From the NCBI RefSeq assembly GCF_004683865.2, contig NZ_CP038439.1:1528501-1592500 (forward strand): DNA of 64,000 bases, read 5' to 3'. The stretch's first letter is position 1; each line of letters starts with the position of its first letter. Below are positions 18,350 to 26,492 of the stretch, piece after piece. The notes below the pieces were generated by a model that saw only the letters and a list, made by a program, of their open reading frames with translations, was not told the DNA's origin and did no database searches. Position numbers and translations under genes: made by a program. Source of the DNA: Paracoccus liaowanqingii (GTDB lineage Bacteria; Pseudomonadota; Alphaproteobacteria; Rhodobacterales; Rhodobacteraceae).

Positions 18350-19663
18350 TCAGGCGCGGCGCAGCGCGATGACGGCGTTCAGCCCGCCGAAGGCGAAGGC
18401 GTTGGACAGGACCGCATCGACACGGGCCTCGCGCGCCTCGTTGGGCACCACGTCCAGCGCGCATTCGGGGTCGGGTTCCTGGTAGCCGATGGTCGGCGCG
18501 ATCACCCCGTCGCGCAGTGCCATGATGCAGGCCAGCAGCTCGACCGCGCCGGTGCCGCCGATCAGATGGCCATGCATCGACTTGGTGGAACTGATCATCA
18601 GCCGGTCGGCGTGATGGCCGAAGGCATGGGCCACCGCCGCGCATTCGGTCTTGTCATTGGCCGCCGTGCCGGTGCCATGCGCGTTGATATAGCCGATATC
18701 CTCGCGGTTCAGGCCCGCATCGACCATCGCCCCGGTGATCGCGCGTTCCGCCCCCTGGGCCGAGGGCATGACAATGTCCTGCGCGTCCGAGGACATGGCG
18801 AATCCCACCACCTCGGCCAGGATCTCGGCACCGCGCGCGCGGGCATGTTCGTATTCCTCGAAGACGAAGACGCCCGCGCCCTCGCCCTGCACCATGCCGT
18901 TGCGGTTGGCGCTGAAGGGGCGGCAGGCATCCTTGGACATGACCCGCAGGCCCTCCCAGGCCTTGACGCCGCCGAAGCACAGCATCGCCTCGGACCCGCC
19001 CGACAGCATCACGTCGGAGGCGCCCGACCGCACCATCTGGAAGGCCAGGCCCATCGCGTGGTTGGAACTGGCACAGGCGGTCGCGACCGTGAAGGCCGGG
19101 CCGCGCAGCCCGAACTCCATGCTGACATGGGAGGCGGCGGCATTGTTCATCAGTTTCGGGACCACGAAGGGATGGACGCGGTTCTTCCCCTCTTCATAGA
19201 CGGCGCGGTAGTTCTCGTCCCAGGTGTTCAGCCCGCCGCCCGCCGTGCCCAGCACGACGCCCGAGCGCAGCCCGAGCGCGCCCTGGAAATGCAGGCCCGA
19301 CTGCTCGACCGCCTGCTTGGCGGCCAGCAGGGTGAACTGGGTGAACTTGTCATAGAGCAGGATCTGCTGGCGGTTGAAATAGGTCTCGGGCGTCCAGTCA
19401 TGGACCTGCCCGCCGATCTGGATCGACAGGCGTTCGACGTCGCGGAACTCCAGCTGGGTGATGCCGCAGCGTCCCTCGCGGAAGGCCTGCATCGTCGAGG
19501 CGACGTCATGGCCGAGCGCGTTGATCGTGCCCGCGCCGGTGATGACCACGCGCCGCAGCCCGCCGCGCCCGGACAGATCGCCGGCCGGCTGCACCGCCGG
19601 GGCGGCGCGTCCGGCGTCGATCAGCGCCTCGTCAGGGGGGCTTTGCGTCGGGGTCGTGGTCAT
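18350..19663 (-). CDS. Beta-ketoacyl-ACP synthase (FabF-like)
   Basis: 437-residue condensing enzyme that elongates acyl chains on an acyl carrier protein. The catalytic Cys197 is in VATACASSNHAMG. The two His motifs are in NAHGTGTAANDKTEC and SMHGHLIGGTGAVE. A 37-residue N-terminal extension before the first conserved strand is longer than in housekeeping FabF. Its ATG overlaps the stop of an acyl carrier protein gene (ATGA), and lpxD lies just upstream of that. It is probably dedicated to this ACP, perhaps for lipid A acyl chains; the dedication is inferred. Confidence 0.9.
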   Translation of the reverse strand: MTTTPTQSPPDEALIDAGRAAPAVQPAGDLSGRGGLRRVVITGAGTINALGHDVASTMQAFREGRCGITQLEFRDVERLSIQIGGQVHDWTPETYFNRQQILLYDKFTQFTLLAAKQAVEQSGLHFQGALGLRSGVVLGTAGGGLNTWDENYRAVYEEGKNRVHPFVVPKLMNNAAASHVSMEFGLRGPAFTVATACASSNHAMGLAFQMVRSGASDVMLSGGSEAMLCFGGVKAWEGLRVMSKDACRPFSANRNGMVQGEGAGVFVFEEYEHARARGAEILAEVVGFAMSSDAQDIVMPSAQGAERAITGAMVDAGLNREDIGYINAHGTGTAANDKTECAAVAHAFGHHADRLMISSTKSMHGHLIGGTGAVELLACIMALRDGVIAPTIGYQEPDPECALDVVPNEAREARVDAVLSNAFAFGGLNAVIALRRA

Positions 19664-19926
19664 CCGGCCTTGTCCGCCACCAGCCGCTCGACCGCCGCGA
19701 TGATCGTGCCCATGTTCGAGATGTCGAATTCGGACTTCTCGGGCTCGTTCGCGTTGAAGGGAACCGAGATGTCGAACTCCTCCTCGATGGCGAAGATCGA
19801 TTCGACCAGGCCGAGGCTGTCGATGCCCAGGTCCTGCGGGGTCGCCTCGTCGGTGACCTGATCGGGCTCCAGCATGGCCTGTTCCGCGATGATCGCGCGG
19901 ATGCGCTGTCTGATATGGTCTGTCAT
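19660..19926 (-). CDS. Acyl carrier protein
   Basis: 88-residue acyl carrier protein. The phosphopantetheine-accepting Ser37 is in DLGIDSLGLVES, and the acidic recognition helix AIEEEFDI follows. It diverges from housekeeping AcpP, which reads DSLDTVELVM, so it is a specialised ACP. It is translationally coupled to the KAS gene downstream and lies 13 bases after lpxD, indicating a three-gene operon. Confidence 0.92.
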   Translation of the reverse strand: MTDHIRQRIRAIIAEQAMLEPDQVTDEATPQDLGIDSLGLVESIFAIEEEFDISVPFNANEPEKSEFDISNMGTIIAAVERLVADKAG

Positions 19927-19938
19927 GTCGCCTCCTGT

Positions 19939-21039
19939 TCAGCCCTTTTCCAACAGGCGTGTCACGGTTTCCTGAAGCTTGGACAACTGTTCCGCGACGC
20001 GCGGCAGGCGCCGCACGGCCTTCTGGATCTCCAGCTGGGTTTCCATCTTGACCGCCGGATTGCCCAGGATGACCCGGCCCGCGGGAACCCGGGTGAAGAT
20101 CTTGGTCGATCCTCCCGCGATCACGTCGTCGCCGATGGTGATGTTGTCGTTCACGCCGACCTGTCCCGCCAGCACCACCCGGTCGCCCAAGCGCGACGAT
20201 CCCGCAATGCCCACCTGGCTGCAGATCAGGCAGTCCTGCCCGACGACGACGTTATGGGCCACCTGCACCAGGTTGTCGATCTTAGTGCCCGATCCGATGC
20301 GCGTGGCGCGGATGGTGCCCCGGTCGATGGTGGTGTTGGCGCCGATCTCGACGTCGTCGCCCAGTTCGACCGCGCCGATCGAGTGGATACGCGTCCAGTG
20401 CTGCGCCTTGACCTGCGCCCGGCTGCCCAAGGTGCGGCGGATCTCCTCGATGCCCGATTCCTCGGGGGTGACGAAAGAGAACCCGTCGCCGCCAATGACC
20501 GCGCCGGGCTGCACGATCAGCCGGTCGCCCGCGATCACGTCATGGCCGATGCGCACGCCGGGATGGATCAGGGCCAGCGCGCCGATCCGGGCGTTGCGGT
20601 CGATGCTGACATGCGCGCCGATCCGGGCGCCCTCGCCCAAAGTCACGCCCGCGCCGATGACGACGAAGGGACCGATGGCCGCGCTCTCGCCGATCCGGGC
20701 GGTGGCGTCGATGACCGCCGTCGGATGGATGCCCGGCGCAATGTCGGGGCCCTGGTCGAAGGCCCGGGTCAGCCCGGCCATGACCAGCCGCGGGCGCGGC
20801 GCGAAGATCGCGGCCACCAGCCCGTAGGCCTCGGGCGCCATGCCCTCGGCCAGGATGGCGATGCTGCCGGGTTGCAGGTGGTCGGCATATTTCGGGGACA
20901 TGGCCATGGCCAGCAGACCGCCCTCGGGTCCGACCGGCGCGACAGAGGCGGGCTCGGCGGCACCGGTGACCCGGATCGACCCGTCGCCCCACAGCCGGGC
21001 ATCCAGGGCCTGCGCCAGTTCTGCCATCGTGACGGCCAT
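19939..21039 (-). CDS. lpxD: UDP-3-O-acylglucosamine N-acyltransferase
   Basis: 366-residue LpxD, which adds the second 3-hydroxyacyl chain in lipid A synthesis from acyl-ACP. The N-terminal uridine-binding domain (about 1-100) is followed by a long left-handed beta-helix of hexapeptide repeats (I-G-x-x-x-x), including HPGVRIGHDVI. The active-site His region VAHNVVVGQD and the C-terminal helical tail are intact. It heads the operon with a dedicated ACP and KAS. It stands apart from the usual bamA-lpxD-fabZ-lpxA cluster, which may mean a second copy exists. Confidence 0.92.
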   Translation of the reverse strand: MAVTMAELAQALDARLWGDGSIRVTGAAEPASVAPVGPEGGLLAMAMSPKYADHLQPGSIAILAEGMAPEAYGLVAAIFAPRPRLVMAGLTRAFDQGPDIAPGIHPTAVIDATARIGESAAIGPFVVIGAGVTLGEGARIGAHVSIDRNARIGALALIHPGVRIGHDVIAGDRLIVQPGAVIGGDGFSFVTPEESGIEEIRRTLGSRAQVKAQHWTRIHSIGAVELGDDVEIGANTTIDRGTIRATRIGSGTKIDNLVQVAHNVVVGQDCLICSQVGIAGSSRLGDRVVLAGQVGVNDNITIGDDVIAGGSTKIFTRVPAGRVILGNPAVKMETQLEIQKAVRRLPRVAEQLSKLQETVTRLLEKG

Positions 21040-21094
21040 GATGCCCCCCTTTCGTGCGAGGGACTTAGCCTGTTTGCCGCGGCGCTTCCAGTGC

Positions 21095-22738
21095 CTAGCG
21101 CGCCTCGGCGATCACATCCCCGCCCGCGCCGAAGCCCTCGGCCTCCAGCGCGGCCCAGATGCGGGCGTCGCGGGCATAGATGTCGTCGAACAGCCGAACC
21201 TGCCCGTCCGGTCCCGGCCAGGCAGTGAAGTAAACCAGATGCACCGGCACGCCCGGGCGCAGCGTCAGCCAAGTCTCGCGCCCGCTGTCCAGCGCGCGGG
21301 CGAAGACCGCCGCCGGATCGTCGGTCTGCTTCGACAGCAGCGCATGGGCCAGGTCGACCGGATCGCCGATGCGGATGCAGCCGTTCGAATCCGCCCGGAC
21401 GCGGTTGCCGAACAGGTGCTTGGAGGGCGTGTCGTGCAGGTAGATGTTCCATCGGTTGGGAAAGATGAACTTGACGATGCCAAGCGCATTGTCGTCGCTT
21501 GGCTTCTGGCGCAGGCGGAAGGGGAACGTGGCCGCGCTGTACTGCGCGAAGTCGATCCCGTCTCGCGCCAGCACCCGGCCCGATCCGTCCAGCACGTCCA
21601 GATGCGACACGGCGTGGCGGTTGGCCTGCAGCTTGGGCAGATAATCCCGCACGGTGATCGATCGTGGCACGTTCCAGCTGGGATTGACGACCACGTTGAT
21701 CATCACGTCCGAGAACTCGGGCGTGCGCATTTCGGGCGTGTCCTTGCCCATGACGCTGCGGGTGCGAAAGACCTCGGCCCCGCCCTGGCGGAGGGTGGTC
21801 GTGAATTCGGGGATGTTCACCCAGACATGGCGGGCGGACAGATCCTCGGACGCCATCCAGCGCAGCCGCTCCAGCGCGACGGTGATGGCGCGCTGCCAGG
21901 CATCGGGACCCAAGGTGTCGGCGCCGTTCAGCCGGGCGATGGTGCGCGGCCCGGCGATGCCGTCATCGGGCAGCCCCGCCGCGCGCTGGTATCGTGCCAC
22001 GGCCTCGGCCAGCGCGGAGTCATAGCGGTCGGGCTTGCCAACAGGGGCCGCGAAACCGATCGAGGCCAGGTTCGCGCGCAGGGCGGCGACTCCCGCGCCC
22101 GTGCTGCCGAGACGCCACAGCCCCTCGGGAATGCGCGGCAGATCGGCGGGCACGCGCAGGTCGGCGCCGCCCTGCAGAGCCGCCTGCAGGGCGCGGTATT
22201 CCGGGAAATCGGGCGCGGCGCCTTCCAGCACAGCGGTCGGATCGGGGGCGGCCAAGAAGGCGGCCAGCAGGGCGGGCACCTGGCTGGGGCCGGGCGGGCG
22301 CTTGATCTCGGGGTCGACACGGGCGGGGGTCAGCACCCCGCCGGTCAGGTCGCGCAGCAGCCGGGCCGCCTGGCGCGCATGGGCCAGTTCGGCATCCAGC
22401 CCCTCGGCCGGGGCCGTGGCGGAGGGCAAGGGATAGCGGTCGGCGGGGATTCCATGATCCGGCATGCGCTGGACCGCCGCCCGCAAGGCCTCGCGCCGGG
22501 CGGTACCCTCGGCCCCCAGGAAGACCGGCTGCAGCCGGTTGCCGCCGTAGAAGGTCGCCAGATCGGGGTCCTCCGCCACTGCAAGGGCCAGGGCCATCTG
22601 CTCGGCCGAGAAATGCAGACGTGGCGCCGCGGCCACGCCGAGGGAACCGGCAGATTCCTGCGCATGGCCCGCCCCGGCCCCGACCGAAATCAGGCCCATC
22701 GTCAATGCCAGAACGCCTGCCAAGCCCCGTGCCGTCAT
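21095..22738 (-). CDS. L,D-transpeptidase (YcbB/YkuD-type)
   Basis: 547-residue exported enzyme that forms 3-3 peptidoglycan crosslinks. It has an N-terminal signal peptide ending in AGHAQ, a central peptidoglycan-binding domain (around ALAEAVARYQRAAGLPDDG), and a C-terminal YkuD domain. The catalytic Cys lies in SNGCIRIGDP, with the His just upstream in LHDTPSKHLFG. The ATG at 22738 has a GGAAGGG ribosome site. An earlier in-frame ATG at 22751-22753 has none. It is divergent from a MepK-like peptidase gene. Confidence 0.92.
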   Translation of the reverse strand: MTARGLAGVLALTMGLISVGAGAGHAQESAGSLGVAAAPRLHFSAEQMALALAVAEDPDLATFYGGNRLQPVFLGAEGTARREALRAAVQRMPDHGIPADRYPLPSATAPAEGLDAELAHARQAARLLRDLTGGVLTPARVDPEIKRPPGPSQVPALLAAFLAAPDPTAVLEGAAPDFPEYRALQAALQGGADLRVPADLPRIPEGLWRLGSTGAGVAALRANLASIGFAAPVGKPDRYDSALAEAVARYQRAAGLPDDGIAGPRTIARLNGADTLGPDAWQRAITVALERLRWMASEDLSARHVWVNIPEFTTTLRQGGAEVFRTRSVMGKDTPEMRTPEFSDVMINVVVNPSWNVPRSITVRDYLPKLQANRHAVSHLDVLDGSGRVLARDGIDFAQYSAATFPFRLRQKPSDDNALGIVKFIFPNRWNIYLHDTPSKHLFGNRVRADSNGCIRIGDPVDLAHALLSKQTDDPAAVFARALDSGRETWLTLRPGVPVHLVYFTAWPGPDGQVRLFDDIYARDARIWAALEAEGFGAGGDVIAEAR

Positions 22739-22951
22739 CCCCGACCCTTCCATATCTGCCCCGATCTTCCCATAACCCGCCTAGACCTGCCATCGCGCAG
22801 CATGCTGATCACGCTTGCGAAACCCGTTCGTTGCCGCAAAGACACAGCCGGGTTCCTCATCTGCAACAACCCGCGCGCTCGGCAGAATCTTGCCGAAATG
22901 CGCATCTCACAACCGCCGGTAGGCAGAATCCGTTTCATGCCACACCATGTT

Positions 22952-22981
22952 TTGACATAATGTTAACCAGTCGGGGATAAA
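22952..22981 (+). promoter_or_regulatory. Sigma-70-type promoter for the MepK-like gene
   Basis: TTGACA (22952-22957), an 18-base spacer, then GATAAA (22976-22981). It lies about 60 bases before the ATG at 23041. The remaining gap from 22739 is free of genes. Confidence 0.6.
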
Positions 22982-23040
22982 CCACGACGAGCCGCGACAT
23001 GTCGCCGGCTGAAAAAACGAAGCAGGACAGGCGATCTGAC

Positions 23041-23604
23041 ATGACAATGGACCTTATCTCCCGTCGCGGCATTCTTGGTGTCTTCGCGGCAACCACTGTT
23101 GCGGCAACTCCGGTGATGGCCAATGCCTTCGGTTTTCTGCGCGGCAACGCGGGCGACATGCGGCGGGTGCGGATGTACAACGGCCGGACCGGCGAGAGCA
23201 TCGACACGGTCTACTGGGTCGACGGCAAGTACATCCGCGAGGCCCTGAACGAGATCAACATCTTCATGCGCGACTGGCGCACCGGCGAGGTGATCGGCAT
23301 CGACCCGCGCACCATCGACGTGGCCGCCGCCTCGTCGCGCCTGATGCAGACGAACGAGCCCTACATGATGCTGTCGGGCTATCGCTCGCCCCGCACCAAC
23401 GCCATGCTGCGCCGCCAGTCGGGCGGGGTCGCGCAGAACTCGCTGCACGTCACCGGCAAGGCCGCCGACCTGCGGCTGAAGTCGCGCTCGGTCGGCCAGA
23501 TGTACCAGGCCGCCGTCGCCTGCCGCGCGGGCGGGGTCGGTCGCTACAGCCGGTCGAACTTCGTCCACATGGATTGCGGTCCCGTCCGCTCCTGGGGCAG
23601 CTGA
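23041..23604 (+). CDS. DUF882/MepK-like murein endopeptidase
   Basis: 187-residue exported protein of the YcbK/DUF882 family (peptidase M15 fold). MepK cleaves 3-3 crosslinks made by L,D-transpeptidases. The N-terminus has SRRGIL followed by a hydrophobic stretch, a twin-arginine-like signal. The zinc-site motifs are SGYRSPRTNAM, SLHVTGKAADLR and NFVHMDCG. The L,D-transpeptidase gene is its divergent neighbour, so the two may make and break the same crosslinks. ATGs lie at 23041 and 23047; I favour the first. A terminator follows. Confidence 0.88.
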   Translation: MTMDLISRRGILGVFAATTVAATPVMANAFGFLRGNAGDMRRVRMYNGRTGESIDTVYWVDGKYIREALNEINIFMRDWRTGEVIGIDPRTIDVAAASSRLMQTNEPYMMLSGYRSPRTNAMLRRQSGGVAQNSLHVTGKAADLRLKSRSVGQMYQAAVACRAGGVGRYSRSNFVHMDCGPVRSWGS

Positions 23605-23635
23605 TCCCGGCGCCACGCCTCCCCCTGATCGATCC

Positions 23636-23679
23636 TCGCATGCGCCCTCTGCCCCGGCAGTCGGCGCATGCGACGTTTT
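23636..23679 (+). terminator. Terminator after the MepK-like gene
   Basis: Eleven-bp stem TCGCATGCGCC/GGCGCATGCGA (23636-23646 with 23663-23673) with a 16-base loop, followed by CGTTTT. Confidence 0.75.
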
Positions 23680-23754
23680 GACGCATGATTTTTCGTTGCC
23701 TCCCGTTCAAGCCCTTGACATCGTTACCTTGCATTTCACACAGATCGGATCCGC

Positions 23755-24345
23755 ATGAGCCCCTTCGAGACGCGGCGTTACAAGACCGCCAAACGGATTC
23801 AGGCGGCCGCGGTCGATCTGGCGGTGCGCGACGGGCTGGCCAACGTCACGACCGAGGCGATCTCGCGCCATGCCGGGATCAGCACGCGCACCTTCTTCAA
23901 CTACTATCCCTACAAGGAGGCGGCGCTGATGGGCCCGCCGCCCGATTACCCGCCCGCCGCCTCGGATGCCTTCGTGGCGGGCACGGGCCGGCTGATCGAC
24001 GATCTGGGCGCCCTGATCGAAAAGCATCTCAGCCGCTATCTGGGCGAGCGCGAGATGATCGGGCATCTGCTGGCCCTGTCGGACAAGGATCCCAAGCTGG
24101 AGGCGCTGCGCAACAGCGCCATGCTGGCGCGGCGGGCGCAGATGCGCGCGCTGCTGCATCGCCGCCTGCCCGGCACCGACGAACGCATGGTCGAGATCCT
24201 GGCCGCCGCCATCATCGCCGCGACCCATGCCGCGACCAAGGACTGGGTGTCGGGGCAGCGTCCCGACTTCATCGCCGCCGCGCATGAGAACCTGTCGCTG
24301 ATCCTGGCCGCCGCCGAGATGCTGGACAAGCCGACCGGCGCCTAG
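23755..24345 (+). CDS. TetR/AcrR family regulator
   Basis: 196-residue TetR-type regulator. The N-terminal HTH is ISRHAGISTRTFFNYYPYKEAAL at about residues 38-60. The C-terminal ligand domain is helical and does not reveal the ligand. Its stop overlaps that of the convergent rutR-like gene by 4 bases. No clear target gene lies next to it: the genes on the left are cell-wall related, those on the right belong to RutR. Confidence 0.85.
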   Translation: MSPFETRRYKTAKRIQAAAVDLAVRDGLANVTTEAISRHAGISTRTFFNYYPYKEAALMGPPPDYPPAASDAFVAGTGRLIDDLGALIEKHLSRYLGEREMIGHLLALSDKDPKLEALRNSAMLARRAQMRALLHRRLPGTDERMVEILAAAIIAATHAATKDWVSGQRPDFIAAAHENLSLILAAAEMLDKPTGA

Positions 24346-24959
24346 GGCGTCAGCAGCTTGCGGTAGAGGTCGTCCAGGAACGCCGCCCCCTCGTCGATCG
24401 GATCACGCCCCGCCCCCAGGACGGCGCGGACCTGCGTCTCGAAATCGGCGTAATGCTGGGTCATCGACCAGATCGAGAAGATCAGGTGGCGCGGCTCGAC
24501 CCGCGCCAGCCGCCCCTCGGCCATCCAGCGCTCCAGCACCGCGACGGTGCGGTCCACGATCTCGCGCAACCCGCCGCCGAGGATCCCGGTCAGATGCGGC
24601 GCGCCCTGCAGGATCTCATGCGCAAACAGCCGGCTTTCCCGAGGATAATCGCGCGACATCAGCATCTTGGCGCGGACATATGACAGAACCTCGACCAGCG
24701 GCTCGCCCTCGGGGTCGATCTGCTGCATGGGCGCCAGCCACATGTCCAGAAGGGTCGTCAGCAGCGCCTTGTGGATCTCGTCCTTCGAGCCGAAATAGTA
24801 CAGCACGTTGGGCTTGGACAGGCCCGCGGCGCGCGCGATCTGGTCGATGGTCGCCCCGCGCAACCCATGGGTCGAGAAGGCCTGCAGCGCGCCCTGCAGG
24901 ATCAGGTCGCGGTTCTTCTGCTGGATCCGGGACATCTGGGGTCCGCTGGCCTCTGTCAT
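24342..24959 (-). CDS. rutR: RutR-type TetR regulator of pyrimidine use
   Basis: 205-residue TetR-family repressor with the HTH ATIDQIARAAGLSKPNVLYYFGSKDEIH. The C-terminal domain has the RutR-like sequence LIFSIWSMTQHYADFETQV. RutR senses uracil/thymine and represses pyrimidine catabolism. It is divergent from the pyrimidine-degradation operon, whose leader holds a near-perfect RutR box. Two adjacent starts exist (GTG at 24962, ATG at 24959); I use the ATG. Confidence 0.9.
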   Translation of the reverse strand: MTEASGPQMSRIQQKNRDLILQGALQAFSTHGLRGATIDQIARAAGLSKPNVLYYFGSKDEIHKALLTTLLDMWLAPMQQIDPEGEPLVEVLSYVRAKMLMSRDYPRESRLFAHEILQGAPHLTGILGGGLREIVDRTVAVLERWMAEGRLARVEPRHLIFSIWSMTQHYADFETQVRAVLGAGRDPIDEGAAFLDDLYRKLLTP

Positions 24960-25063
24960 CACGTCCCCGCATCTGGCATGATCCGAATTTGGGCATATCG
25001 CCCCGAAATGCCAAGCCAGCGTTCAGGATGCTTGACTGCCTTCGGACCCGTGCTAGCTTGATC

Positions 25064-25079
25064 CTGACCGTTTGGTCAA
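25064..25079. promoter_or_regulatory. RutR operator
   Basis: CTGACCGTTTGGTCAA matches the E. coli RutR consensus TTGACCAnnTGGTCAA in 12 of the 14 specified positions (the two central bases are unspecified). It ends 21 bases before the ATG at 25100. A TTGACT element upstream at 25032 suggests it overlaps the transcription start. Confidence 0.8.
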
Positions 25080-25099
25080 TATTCCATGAGGATAGCCCG

Positions 25100-26425
25100 A
25101 TGCCGCTCGACCGCAAGCCCGCCCCGAACGACCTGCGCGCCTTCTGGATGCCCTTCACCGCGAACCGCCAGTTCAAGTCGGCGCCGCGCATGCTGGTCGC
25201 GTCCCGGGACATGCACTACACCACTGCCGACAACCGCCAGGTGCTGGACGGCACGGCGGGCCTGTGGTGCTGCAACGCGGGCCATTGCCGCCCCCGGATC
25301 ACCGAATCCGTGCAGGCGCAGGTCGGTGAACTGGACTATGCCCCCGCCTTCCAGATGGGCCACCCGCTGGCCTTCGAGCTGGCGAACCGGCTGGTCGACA
25401 TCGCGCCCGACGGCATGGAGCACGTTTTCTACACCAATTCCGGGTCCGAGGCGGTGGACACGGCGCTTAAGATCGCGCTGGCCTATCACCGGGCGCGGGG
25501 CGACGCGGCGCGGACCCGCCTGATCGGGCGGGAACGCGGCTATCACGGGGTGGGCTTCGGCGGCATCTCGGTCGGCGGGATCGTGAACAACCGCCGCCAT
25601 TTCGGCACGCTGCTGGCGGGGGTCGACCACATGCCCCACACCCATCTGCCCGAGAACGTCTTCACCAAGGGCCAGCCCGAGCATGGCCTGCATCTGGCCG
25701 ACGAGCTGGAGCGCATCGTGGCCCTGCACGGCGCCGAGACCATCGCCGCCGTGATCGTCGAGCCGATGGCCGGGTCGACCGGCGTGCTGATGCCGCCCAA
25801 GGGCTATCTGCAGCGCCTGCGCGACATCACCCGCAAGCATGGCATCCTGCTGATCTTCGACGAGGTCATCACCGGCTTCGGGCGGCTTGGCAGCCCCTTC
25901 GCGGCCCAGCATTTCGGGGTCGTCCCCGACATGATCTGCTGCGCCAAGGGCCTGACCAACGGGGTGATCCCGATGGGTGCGGTGCTGGCCAGCGCCCAGA
26001 TCCACGACGCCTTCATGCAGGGCCCCGAGCACATCATCGAGCTGTTCCACGGCTATACCTATTCCGGCAACCCGATCAGCTGCGCTGCCGCCATCGCCAC
26101 GCTGGACACCTATGCCGAGGAAGGGCTGCTGACCCGCGCCGCCTCGCTGGAGACCTATTGGCAGGAGGCGATCCACGGGCTGCGCGATCATCCCCATGTG
26201 ATCGACATCCGCAACATGGGCCTGATCGGCGCGGTCGAGCTGGCCCCCATCGAGGGTCATCCCGGCAAGCGCGGCTTCGACACCTTCGTGAAGGCCTTCG
26301 AGGCGGGCATCCTGATCCGCGTGACCGGCGACATCATCGCCATGTCGCCACCCCTGATCATCGGCGAGGCGCAGATCGACGAGCTGATCGGCACGCTTGG
26401 CGACGTATTGAAGACCGCCGCCTGA
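25100..26425 (+). CDS. Omega-amino acid:pyruvate aminotransferase
   Basis: 441-residue class-III PLP aminotransferase, full length. The PLP lysine is Lys283 in CCAKGLTNG, and the Asp in LIFDEVITGFGR binds the pyridine nitrogen. It likely transaminates beta-alanine to malonate semialdehyde, the last product of reductive pyrimidine breakdown. This role is inferred from being the first gene of the RutR-controlled operon with beta-ureidopropionase and dihydropyrimidinase. GAGGATAGCCCG precedes the ATG. Confidence 0.92.
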   Translation: MPLDRKPAPNDLRAFWMPFTANRQFKSAPRMLVASRDMHYTTADNRQVLDGTAGLWCCNAGHCRPRITESVQAQVGELDYAPAFQMGHPLAFELANRLVDIAPDGMEHVFYTNSGSEAVDTALKIALAYHRARGDAARTRLIGRERGYHGVGFGGISVGGIVNNRRHFGTLLAGVDHMPHTHLPENVFTKGQPEHGLHLADELERIVALHGAETIAAVIVEPMAGSTGVLMPPKGYLQRLRDITRKHGILLIFDEVITGFGRLGSPFAAQHFGVVPDMICCAKGLTNGVIPMGAVLASAQIHDAFMQGPEHIIELFHGYTYSGNPISCAAAIATLDTYAEEGLLTRAASLETYWQEAIHGLRDHPHVIDIRNMGLIGAVELAPIEGHPGKRGFDTFVKAFEAGILIRVTGDIIAMSPPLIIGEAQIDELIGTLGDVLKTAA

Positions 26426-26492
26426 GGGCGGCGGACCCATCAAGCCGACCCCCGCGACAGACGGGGGCGGTCCGACAGGAAGGACACAAGAC

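Noticed and set aside
20840..22960. 706-residue plus-strand frame across lpxD and the L,D-transpeptidase
   Set aside because: Complement of two real genes, composition typical of antisense GC-rich DNA.
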